NCBI RefSeq assembly: GCF_001625215.2
Contig: NC_030385.2
Coordinates: forward strand, 40,015,598-40,079,597
From: Daucus carota subsp. sativus
Taxonomy: Eukaryota > Streptophyta > Magnoliopsida > Apiales > Apiaceae
DNA: 64,000 nt
Reading direction: 5' to 3'
Below are positions 1 to 11,400 of the stretch, piece by piece. Every line of letters begins with the position of its first letter. The first letter of the stretch is position 1. A program made the position numbers and the translations under genes. Below the pieces are notes generated by a model. It was given only the letters and a program-made list of their open reading frames with translations. It was not told where the DNA came from and did no database searches.

Positions 1-421
1 GAGGTTAATATTAATGGACTTGCATTATTGTAACTTGCATTTGCATACCACTGAATAATTGAAGAAGTTATACATATAATATATGATATTTTGTAAGACA
101 ATAATACGTTTTTCACAATCTTGCAGAAAATATAAGGTCTCAATTATGACAAAAAGTGGATTATTTTTTTTCATCCAATTATAGAAAAATCAAAAAATTT
201 GTTCCAAGTCTTGTAAGACTATCCAGGCTCACTTAGATATATCATTAGATTTGTACTAATAATACTTTGAATTTGAATATTAGTATCTTTTATTAATAAT
301 TTCAGTGAAATATTTCTAATACTAAATAACAAAATATAAGAATTTTATTATCATTATATCGTTTTTTATTCCATAATAATTATTATATTACTGTGAAAAT
401 AAATTCATGTTATAAATATTA
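1..421. other. AT-rich intergenic DNA, no gene seen
   Basis: No convincing reading frame, RNA gene or repeat with recognisable ends was found here. It ends at the TTA target duplication of the first MITE. Confidence 0.6.
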
Positions 422-797
422 GAGCAAGTCCAAGAGTGCCTCAAATTGTTGTCCTAAGTTAAAATTTAGGGCATTTGATAAAAAAGACTGCTCCAACAAT
501 GTCCTAGTGATGCCTTATATCACTAGGACAACTCTTTCAAGCCCCATATTTGAGGCACTCTCTCTCCTTGCCCTATCCCATATTTTATAATAAATTTCTA
601 TCTACACTTTCTTTCTCTCTCTACTTTATATTATGTTTTAATGATGAAAGTGAACTTTTAATAATAAAATATTAAACAAATAGAGAAAATAAGGCACATT
701 GTTGGAGTTGAAATTGGTTGAATATGTCCTAAACTACTAGGACATAATTTTTTATATTATATTTAGGGCTCCAACTAGGACACTGTTGGACTTGCTC
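422..797. mobile_element. Tourist/Harbinger-like MITE (GAGCAAGTCC family)
   Basis: A 376-bp element begins GAGCAAGTCCAA and ends TTGGACTTGCTC, an inverted repeat. It is flanked on both sides by TTA, the three-base target duplication typical of PIF/Harbinger MITEs. It has no coding capacity. A relative with the same termini and the same TTA duplication lies at 7203-7496. Confidence 0.85.
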
Positions 798-1801
798 TTA
801 GATGTCGGGAATTTAGCACGGGACCAAATCCTGGCTCGCTTTTATATGTAGCTTTTGTTGAAATAAAACTCATTACAACTGCATCTATGGAGTATGCATG
901 CAGAATATAACCAATTGATTGACATCCAATATTATAATTTATATTCTATATAGTAATGTACTTCACATGTAGGAGAAAGCAGGGGAAAACCCTAACCCTT
1001 TTAGAAAGTATACATTCAGAGTTTGAAGTGACAAAAGCAGTAAGATTGTCATAGAAGTGCTGATAAGCGCTTTTGTTTCCTTGCAGGCCTTAAACCCGCG
1101 ATACAAACCCTTCATGGTATGCGAAAAAAAGAATGAAGTAAGAAGCTTTCTCTCAATTTTATTTGAAATAACCTAGCTTCCGTGTGAAAATTACACATCA
1201 ATAGCTTTCATTGTCCTTTTCTTTAAAAAAAATTAATTATATTAATAAAATATTAGTTGAGTACTTGGTTTACATGTCTTGGTAACTAAATTGAATTATG
1301 TGTACAGTAGATCAAGGTTATCTCATGAATTTTTTTTTGAAAAAATACTTTAAAAAGAGAAATAAACAAATATTTTGAGATAATCTTTTTTCTTTTTTTT
1401 TAAAGGACTTGTAAAAAGGAACCAATGAATATATAATAACATTTCTATCTCAACTGAGTATATATGTTTGAAACAGATTCATTTGAGCTAAGGCTGGTTG
1501 AACCCAAAAGAAAAACATAGAACTTTGCAAATGAAGTTTGTTAATAGATCCAGTTTGAGTCTAATATAATAATTAAGTAATTAATCCGAGCATTAGATTA
1601 TACAAATTACAATGAACCCGGCTGATATACAAATTTTAGTCAACACTCCATATTTTAAGTACGGTATTAGCACTTTTGCTTTTTTTACTGAACATTGCGT
1701 ATAAAGAAAAGAAAAGGAACTTAAAGAAGTCTCAAAAGACTTATTTTAAACTTAGACCAAACACCCGCTATATACACCATTAGGTGATGAGTAATTATAT
1801 A
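798..1801. other. Intergenic DNA, no gene seen
   Basis: AT-rich sequence between two MITEs. I see no sustained reading frame or RNA gene. Confidence 0.55.
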
Positions 1802-2031
1802 CTCCCTCTGTCCCCGTGTTTGTTTACGTTTACTGTTGCATGCATCTTAAGACTCCTATAAAGTATAGTTGTATAACTTTTACTAAATTTTTTTTTTTGA
1901 ATAAAAGTTTAAATATCAAACTTTAATTCAGAGAAAAAAAATTTAAAAAATATATTATGGAACTATACTTTAAATGAGTGTGGAGTAAAGTGTCGAAAAG
2001 TAACGTAAAAAATTGAGGGAGAGAGGGTGAG
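1802..2031. mobile_element. Degenerate Stowaway-like MITE
   Basis: The left end CTCCCTCTGTCC follows a TA and matches the Stowaway terminus. The right end is eroded (GAGGGAGAGAGGGTGAG) and is also followed by TA. The interior shares the block around 'aagtatagttgtataact' with the elements at 4319, 16408 and 29795, so all four look like one family. Confidence 0.6.
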
Positions 2032-2535
2032 TACTCGTTAGGTATCCTTGTGAGTCTGTGACATGACTTTATGACTTATGAGGGGTACTTGAGCTTGTAG
2101 TTTGATCAGTAGAAGAGTCCAACACTACACTAGCATTATTTCTCTGAATTTGTCAAGCGACAGCGATATATAGTACGCCTGTCCTTTCTAAACGTGAATG
2201 TGGGATGTGGCTCTTGTCATTGCAGAAATCAATTAGCAGTAAACAAGAATCTGAGTAATACTAATCGCCTAAACATCTTTTTTCCTTGTAGCTTACGCAC
2301 ACTTTTCTGTGGTTCCTACAGGTTTTCGAAGCGTATGTCAATCTCTTTCTCTTATCTCGTAATCGATCTCATTCAGCTATTGCGCGTTATTCACGTGCTC
2401 CTCTTCCGGATCTAGTAAGAAGAACGGCAAACAGTGTCCTCCCGATTATTATTTTACATTTTTTATCATTCTAAATTTTATAAAATTATAAAAATATCTC
2501 TAAAAAATTTGAAAAAATATATATATTTTCCGAAA
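2032..2535. other. 5' flank of the cis-prenyltransferase gene
   Basis: Probably promoter and 5'UTR. The reading frame is open upstream of 2536 but has no ATG there. No clear TATA box was assigned. Confidence 0.4.
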
Positions 2536-5078
2536 ATGTCTACCAATGATTTCAATCTATCCATTCCGATCCTTCTAACCATCATATCACAACAATTTAA
2601 ACAGGTAAACGCAACCCTTAGCACCAGCAAACCACATACACACAAAAGACATAACAAAATGATATCCTTGGGATCGATGACTACTCTTCATTGTACAAAC
2701 AGAAATCACCTGCCTTGTATGCCCACACTCAGTACCAAAATTGAATCAAGCGTGCAACGTTCTAGTTGCGTTTCGAGATTGCATGAGGCCGTTGTCGAGA
2801 CAGCTAACGATATTAATTCAGCAAGAAACAATCATAGTGAGGTTCTGCAACTGCCAGAGAGACTGAGACCAGAACTGATGCCGAATCATGTCGCGATCAT
2901 TATGGATGGTAATCGACGGTGGGCGCGCCAGAGGAATTTACCAGTGTTCGATGGTCATACGGCTGGTAAAGAGACGTTGAAAGAACTCACTCGCTTATGC
3001 TCCAAGTGGGGAATCAAAGTCCTCAGTGTTTTTGCATTCTCTACTGAGAACTGGTCAAGGCCCAAAGTCAGTATTCAAAATACTACTAAATCCATCTGTT
3101 CATGTTAAGCCTACTACGATACAGTGCAATTATTAGTTATTACATATGTTTGTTGTTACAAACAGGAAGAGGTGAGCTTTCTGTTGCGGCTGATAGAAGA
3201 GGTGCTCAAATCAGATCTAGAAGAGTTTATGCGGTATGTTTTCAGATAATTGAATTTCTGTTTTCTGACGCGAAAAGATATTTTTGGATTGGTGTTTTTT
3301 TTGGGTTAAATATCAAAGTGGTCATTGAATTGGAGGTCATATATCACTTTGCTCACTAATCATAACGGGGTCTCATTTCAATCATTAAAGTAACAATAAA
3401 TATCAATCAGGTACCTCGGAAATATAGTCCAACGAGTAAAAAAATTATTTATAAAGTTTGACACATTATTATTGAATACTAGCACAACCAAGTAAAATGT
3501 TATGACTTCTAGTATCTACGGAAATATATTTAGATTTTATAAAGTCTATTTACTATTTATTTTTTATTATATTAATATTTTCTTTGTTTTAATTAAAAAT
3601 AAATAGTAAATAAAATTGATAAAATCTGAATAAATTGTCATAAATACTAAAAGTCATAACCTTTTAATTGGTTGTGGTAGTTATCAAAATTAATGTGTCA
3701 AACTTTATAAATAATATTTTTACTCGTTGGACTGAAATTTGGAGGTACTTGATTGATATTTATTTTGACTTTAATGATTAAAATGAGACCCCGTTAAGAT
3801 TAGTAAGCAAAGTGATATATGACCTCCACTTGAATGACCACTTTGATATTTAACCCTTTTTTTTTTACTTATTGTTTTTCTTACAACTTACAAGGCAAAA
3901 AGAATAGCCTCAACTTCCAAATATCTCGTTACCATTTTCAAAACAACTTTTTCTACCCAGCAGGATAACAAAAACAACTTCCCAGCACTACGAGACTGAC
4001 TATATGCCTAAACTATAATTTTGAAAAATATACTATAAATCCCTTTCAATAGAATTCTAGTCATTTCTTAAATTTTTACAATTCACTTTTCATTTCTCAT
4101 AAATAGGTAATAGTTGACTCATTTTTCATTTAATTTTTAATAATTAAATATTCATTTCTTACCTTTTATACACTTATTTCCGCGTTTTTATATTATCTTT
4201 CTGCTAATTGAATTTGAATTTAATACTATAACAATAATGGTGCACACAAATGGGGGATTATTGTTGGAGTGTCATTCAACATAGACTCCTTACTTCTTAG
4301 AAATTGAATTATTTATTACTCCCTCTGTCCCCTGTCATTTTTTAATGGCACGCACTTTGATGCACCTATTAAATCTAGTTCTATAACTTTTTTTAATTTT
4401 TTTTCTTTTGAATATAAATTTAATTTCAGAAAAATAAAATTTTAAAGAAAAGGTTATACAACTTCTTTATAAGAGTATAAAAGTGCGTGTCAAGCCCCCG
4501 TTCCCACGTCCCCAATGTTAAGAATTGTGATTTGAGAGGGACGGAGGGAGTATATATTAGGGACCTCACTGGAATACTACTCTTTTAAAGTATGTCGTTT
4601 TAACTTTGATAGTTTTAGCACCAACAGGTCAGGAAATCGGATATCTGTGATGGGGAACAGAAAAATGCTGTCCAGATCACTACAAGAATCCATCACTCGA
4701 GCAGAAGAGACTACAAAGGCGAACACCGGAACTCTGCTGAACTTAGCCATTAACTATGGAGGTCGATACGACATTGTACAAGCATGCAAATCCATTTGTA
4801 AAAAAGCCATGACCGGACATCTTCAAGTGGATGACATTGATGAGACTGTCTTCGAACGAGAACTCGAGACGAATGACCTCCATAACCCCGAATTGCTCAT
4901 TCGCACTAGTGGTGAACTTCGAATCAGTAACTTCTTCTTGTGGCAACTGGCCTACTGTGAACTATATTTTGCAGATAAAATGTTTCCTGATTTCGGAGAA
5001 GAAGATTTCGTCGAGGCCTTGAGCTCATTTCAGAAAAGGCAAAGACGGTTTGGTGGGGATTATTATCCCAAGGCTTGA
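2536..5078 (+). CDS. Cis-prenyltransferase (UPP synthase family), probably plastid-targeted
   Basis: Exons read as 2536-3066, 3166-3233 and 4628-5078, with phases that join in frame. The family condenses isopentenyl diphosphate onto an allylic primer in the Z configuration. Visible signatures are [13 protein letters not shown] with the catalytic Asp (about residue 118), [12 protein letters not shown], the exon-2 EEVSFLLRL block, [12 protein letters not shown], and the C-terminal [11 protein letters not shown]...WQLAY...ELYF motif. The end is near [11 protein letters not shown]. The most upstream in-frame ATG is at 2536 (349 aa); an ATG at 2659 would give 308 aa, the usual size, and also leaves a Ser/Thr-rich plastid-like leader, so the start is uncertain. 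The exon 1/2 join ('RPK-EEV') resembles short-chain plastid CPTs such as tomato CPT1, but product chain length cannot be read from sequence. The second intron (1.4 kb) holds two MITEs. Confidence 0.88.
3303..3856. mobile_element. Long foldback MITE in CPT intron 2
   Basis: This 554-bp element starts GGGTTAAATATCAAAGTGGT and ends with its inverted repeat, ACCACTTTGATATTTAACCC. The arms stay complementary for about 170 bases or more on each side, and even the centre is partly palindromic. It sits between an 8-T and a 10-T run, compatible with an 8-9 bp poly-T target duplication as in Mutator-like elements. No coding capacity. Confidence 0.8.
4319..4550. mobile_element. Stowaway MITE in CPT intron 2
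   Basis: A 232-bp element with termini CTCCCTCTGTCC and GGACGGAGGGAG, bounded by TA on both sides. These are the hallmark Stowaway (Tc1/mariner) ends. It ends about 77 bp before the acceptor of CPT exon 3. Confidence 0.9.
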
Positions 5079-5220
5079 CGAAAGGAAAAACTTATGTCTG
5101 TCAACCTAAACTTGTGAGCTAAATTCCTGTAGTAAACAGTTAACCGGAACACACGATGATCATAGCAATCCCTGTCTGCATAACCTCAGTCATGCCTCGT
5201 CTACTAAATAACAGCAAAAC

Positions 5221-5330
5221 GAACAGCTAAACGATAGACATCTTCTCACTTGCCCTCGTTGCAATATGAATTAATGAGGGTGTTGGATGAAACTACATCC
5301 ACACTTATGCCACTAGTAATTATCATTTCA
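5221..5330 (-). pseudogene. Relic of a PPR gene (about 37 codons)
   Basis: Read on the minus strand this stretch gives ITSGISVDVVSSNTLINSYC and then NEGK-stop-EDVY. It matches residues about 272-309 of the intact PPR protein at 14243-15616 (ITSGISLDIVSYNTLINLYC, KEGKLDEVYELL). An in-frame TGA replaces the Leu codon after EGK. The piece has the same orientation and the same place (downstream of an ASA gene) as the intact PPR gene relative to ASA copy B. It is therefore best read as the remnant of the PPR gene of the first duplicated unit. Similarity to some other PPR gene cannot be excluded. Confidence 0.75.
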
Positions 5331-5451
5331 ACAAACGCCTCTCAAGGCGAAACATCCAGTACAAAGAAACCCAATGAACAAGAAAATGAGCTCATTGATC
5401 AAATTCATGCAAACTTGAAAAAGAATTTATGGGTCACATTACTAATATTAT

Positions 5452-8400
5452 TTAATTTTCAACAAATGATGACTCTGCAAGGTCAATGGCACGAGCAAGG
5501 CCTGCAGCTTTGTTCTCACACTCTCTCTGTTCATCTGCAGGATCACTGTCAGCCACTATTCCTGCACCAGCTTGAAGGTGGGCGACCCATTCTCGCCTTT
5601 GATTTGCATCCTTGTACGAATACATAGTGTCACGACGCATACCAGTTGGAAATACCATGGTCCTCAAAGCCAAGGCAATATCCATATCACCAGAAAATGA
5701 TATGCCTCCAAAACCACCACTGTATGGTCCACGCCTCGTGACTTCCAGCTGATCAATCAATTCCATGGCTTTCACCTGTATCACAGCACGACAATAAGAA
5801 ATTCATAAACTACCTACATGGATCCACGATAATAATATGTACTCGTGCTTATGCATGCATGTCTCCAAATAAAGAATTTTTAGAATACAATCTTCATTCT
5901 AATGTTGCGCTCACTTGGATGGTATGGCATGAGGGGAGAATGGAATGAAACACTATATAAACGTTTTATGGAGAAAGAAGAAAGCATGAGACGACAATAA
6001 TTACAGTTAAACCTCCATTAAGTAATATCCGATAAAGTAATAACCTCGCTTAAGTAATAAATTTTGTTGGTCCCAACTTGGGCCAATGTTGTAAAGTAAT
6101 ATTTTCGCTAAAAGCATAAGATAATAAAAATTTAGAAATTCATTAAAGGCTCAGATAATATGTAAAGTAATAATTCATGAATTATATGTGTGTGTGTGTG
6201 TGTATAATGTATATGAATTACAAAATTTAGTTCTTTTAAAATATGAATATATAGTAGCTTGTTTCTTCTTTCCACCGAGTCCAAAATTAACCTCATCCTT
6301 AACTTCATGTAAAGCATAAATTACACTGAGTACATGTATACTCTATCTAGTACATGCATGAATTTAGTTTTCACATATGATTAATTATTATAAAAGTAAT
6401 TTTAAATCAAATAAATTGCATGTGACTAATTCTTGTTTTTAAATATAATGAATTATAATTGGTAAACATATAGAAATTCGGTAAAATAATAAAATATTAC
6501 TTTATCGATAAAGTAATAAAATATTATTATATCGATAAAATAATAAATTCGGTAAAGTAATATTTCTTCTCGGTCCCAAGGGTATTACTTTAAAGAGGTT
6601 TAACTTGTAAATATGAGGGAATCAAAATTTCTTTGATAAAGATTGTAAGGATAAATGATGTAGAAGTGGAATGAGCATTCCTTCCTAAACATGTGGATTA
6701 GATTTCTAGTTCAAATAGTTAGAATGGAATGATGGAAGGAATGAAAATTATAGACATTTTCTCTAATCAACCCTAAGTTATAGTACAACTTCATTCCATT
6801 CCCCCTTCATTCCATTCCATCCAAGTGAACACAGTCTAAGGTTGTGTTCACTTGGAGTGAATGGAATGAAGGGAGAATGGAATGAATCTTGTACTCTAAA
6901 AATGGTGTTGATCAAAGAAAATGTATATAATTTTCATTTCTTCAGTCATTCCAACTTTACTATTTTAACTATAATTCTAACCCACATGTTTTGGAAAGAA
7001 TGCTCATTCCATTTCAACATCATGTTTTTTCACAATCTTTCTCACAAAAAAATTAACCACATTCATATTTTGTCACCATTATCTCATACTTTCTTCTTTC
7101 TCCTTAAAACTTCTATATAATTTTTCATTCCATTCTCCCCTTATTCCATTCCATGAAGTGAACACAGCCTAAAGGTCCATTCTGATTCTTGAGAACTTTT
7201 TAGAGCAAGTCCAACAGTTTTTCTATAAGTTATAATTTAGGGAATATAGCAAAAATAAGTTGTTTCTTAAAAAACTAGGGACCTTTAGCCATTCCTTATT
7301 TTTGAGGAACCACAAGCCATCCCTTATTACATATATATTAATATAGTAATCATCTTCCACCTTTTCTACACTTCTTTTCTCTCTCCAAAACATAGTTGGA
7401 ATCAAATTTATCATTGTCCTAAATCACTAGGTTTCATTTTTTAAAAAAATATTTATAAGGAAGCTCCAAGAGACTAGGACACTGTTGGCCTTGCTCTTAG
7501 ATTAGCACAAACTAAACATTGTGAGTGCATGTTCTATTCGCAGGTAAAGAAAGAGAATCTAGATATTTATAATTTCAATATAACATGGGAAATTTTCATA
7601 CTTTTATATATTTTGTTTTCCTAAGCAGTTAAAGAGTCGATGGTTCCTACTGTTCAATTCATACCAATTAGAATGAGATTAGAATAGTGCAACCGAAACG
7701 GATATTGCAGGCTTGCAGCACTAGGAGTTACCTTTTATTCTAAATAATATACTCACACAATTCTAGTGTATGTATCATGTGATGTAAAAGAGAAGAAAGA
7801 ATGAACCACCTTTGGGGCTCCACTAACTGTTCCAACAGGCAATGCAGCACGCAGAACATCCCAATTAGTCAAACCGTCAAGAAGCTCTCCTGTGACCTGC
7901 CAAATTGGGACAGAAAGCATGACGGATTAACTACATAAGTAGAAGACTACAAGTTACAAATAGCAAGTCACTGTATCGAAATTCTACAACATCTATGAAT
8001 TCAAAATATGAATAACACTATGTAATAGCCCTCTAAGTTGAAAAGCAAATTTAGGTTTATCACAATCAATTGGTAAAATTCCTTGAAAACAAACAATGGG
8101 TAAAATCATAATACCTTATAATTCAGGAGGCTATCAACTAACATAATATATCCGAACTTATTCAAGTGTCTCGAGTTTGTGTTTTTGTACTTTAGAAGTT
8201 CTCACAATTTACAGGGAAATTATGTACTATATATGATCCATTTAGTGGCTTCTCCCAAGTCCAACACCCTGCCAATGTGGGAGATATAGTCATCTAACAT
8301 CTAAGAAAAATGAACTTACAGTAGAGCTGATGTGCATAACATGGGAATATCTCTCAACATTCATGAGCTTTTCAATAGCTACAGAACCAGATTTTGATAC

Positions 8401-11400
8401 CTGCATGAACAGCCACTACTGTTATACATGTATTTCTATGCTTTTAACAAGGTGCTCAAGGTCCTATGCAAGCAGATAGAAAACGAGAAAATGGTGGATG
8501 CAAAAATATGTCAGAGCAACACAATGTTCAAGCTAGAACGAAGGACACATTTAGTAGGTCTAACATTTATAAGATTTATAGCATTTGTGAAAATATGGAA
8601 CTTTGTAACACCGCTGACATTACAAAAAAGGACAGCTAAAATTTAAAAATTCTTCAATACTTGCCACAAACTCACTGTCAACAATTTTCATCAAAACAAG
8701 GCATAACTAGCTGCTATTTTACTCATCATGGCTGAAACCTGAATGGATCAACAAGATCAAATACCTAGAACAGGTAGTGAAAAACTAAAGAATCAAATGG
8801 GAGTTACATTTGAACTGGTAACCAACATTATTATCTAAGATTAATGTTCCTTTTGTATCCCTAACAACCTGCTCTTAGTTCAGTTTCACTACCAATGGCT
8901 TGCTCTTCTCTTCCTACTCCTTAACGTCACTGTGTTTATAAACATCATAAATTGACTGTACAGCAGAGAGATATGCCTATGGTTTCAACTTACACATTAT
9001 GCACTCATCTGTCAGAAACAAAACTCGTAGAGTTCCTCGCACATTGAAAATAGTTGTGAACTTATTAGGCCTTCAAAATATATTACTCAATAACAGTCAA
9101 AAATACTTGAGCATGCTCGTGCTGAGACTGAGAGAGTGCGAGTCTAACAATCACTTCCAGATGTGCAATATACAGATTTTGTAGTTGTTAGTAATAATCA
9201 ATTAACTAAATTAATGGAACCAGAAGCCTCTACCTTTCCAACATCATTCCTTCCCAAATCAACAAGCATAATGTGCTCAGCAAGTTGCTTTTCATCATGC
9301 AGAAGCTGGTTCTCCAGCATATAGTCTTCTTCTGGTGTTTTTCCTCTTCTAATAGTTCCAGCAAGTGGACGATTGGTGATTCTTCTCTGTCAAGAGTTGA
9401 ACATGTGAATATATGTTAAACAAGTTAATATATCTGCACTGAAGTAAATATATACTTTGCAATGCAATGTGCCAAACAGAAAGTACTATGATGAAGGGAA
9501 ATTATACAGGACGATCTAAGGTGTCAACATGCTATATACCTTCTTGACTCGAGTAAGAATTTCTGGACTTGAAGCAACAAGTATACACCCTCTGGCCTGA
9601 TCATAATAAACGTTAATGAGAAATCACATAACTAAATAAGATATACACATCTTATCACTTAAGGCTTTTGAAAGGCGTGCAGACCTGTAAATAAGTCATA
9701 TATGGACTGGGATTGACTACTCTTAATGCTCTGTACACTTCAAATGGATCAGCAAAAGTTCGCCTTTCAAATCGCTGGCTAAGTACAATCTGAAAAATAT
9801 CCCCAGCCAAGATATGTTCTTTGGCCTGCAAGACCGCTTCTTTATATGTATCACTTGACATAGTTGAGTTCTTTAAAGATGGACCAAAGAGACTAGTAGA
9901 TAATTTAATTGAGCCGCCTGTTGCAAGCCTTGGCCTGAGATCGCCAATCAAATCAGATAAAATTAAAAAGGATACATATTGAAAATGATGGGTGTTATAA
10001 TTATAGATAAAATTACTTACATGACCATACTATGCAATCTAGAAACTAAAGTGTCCAAACGGTGCATTCCATCATTATATGCCTCCTCGACCGAAGCAAA
10101 CTGACCCAAATGAACCCAGTGTATTACAAAGGCCTTCTGTAGTTGTAAAGCAGAAGATAAAAGATAACTGAGGTTAAGTATAGAAATTAATGTTTCAGAA
10201 TTATAGCTGGTAATTAAATTATCATATATCAGAACACTCGAGAGTAACATGACCATACTAAAGTCTATTTGGGATAAAATGAGAATACATTCAGAAGATA
10301 GTTGAATCATTAATTACTTAAAAGAGCATTCAAATATGATGTCAAGCATTGTAAACATTGTCCTATTTTACAATTTGCATAGCTTGACAGTGGAGGTAAA
10401 TAATTAACACATTTCTTGGTTATATCATCTCTCACAAGGAGAACAAACAACATATATATGTATACACTATGATTTAAAGGGGTGGCGGCCCTGATTAGAA
10501 GCAATACGTAAGGTGAAAAAAGAAGATTCACGTATTTAAAAAATGCCAAAATTCTCAAATTGGATACAAAAGCACCTTTTCCACGTGATCAAACACAATC
10601 ACATCATCATAAAGTCCAAGATGAACATCAGGGAGGTTTCTGTCATCTTCTGGAGCATTCAAAAATGGTAGCTTTTTCTTCTCTACGTAGCGTACAGTGT
10701 CATATGAGAAAAAACCAACCCAGCCACCTATTAAGAAAGAAAGTGCACTACTGAATTAATAAATAGCAACAAGAAAGAAAGTGCACTAATGAATCAATAT
10801 ATAGAACGCACAATTTACTGAGCTGATAAATTATAAAGAAATTATGTCTAATTTATTTTGTAAAGCTTTCGACAAGGAACTAATTACATAATTTAAAACA
10901 AATATTAAAAAGATAATTGTATGCGCACATAATTTATTATCACTTGTTAGGCAAAGTACTGGCACATTCATGTGCATGGTTAATGCAAGCACAAGTATAT
11001 TGAGTTTTTTCATATGTTCTATCGTGATTCTTTGACACTGCAAGATAGCATAAAAAAATTTCCTTCCAGCCCTGATTTCTGTGACAAATTGTTGACACTT
11101 TGTAAGGTTCTCACACTATAGCAACTGTCACTTAAATAATTAATTCTTAAGACTCCCATTTATGATCAAAATATAAAGTTCTACCACAGAGTAGCCTATA
11201 AATGTAGTTTATGTACTACTGTACAAGTACTAGTCCAAGATTTTCACCACAAAAAGCTTCAGGAAGCTCATCAACAAGTTGCGGTGTCCAACACTCCATA
11301 ATCCTCCTAGGAACAGCCATGGGATCTTCCGCAATCTCCTCTGTCCTCTTCCCTTTACGGTGATCCATAATTGTCACCACATTTTCTTTTGCAACAATTT

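Noticed and set aside
3067-4627. Frameshift or break in the cis-prenyltransferase
   Set aside because: A 68-bp middle exon (3166-3233) joins the halves in frame at consensus splice sites.
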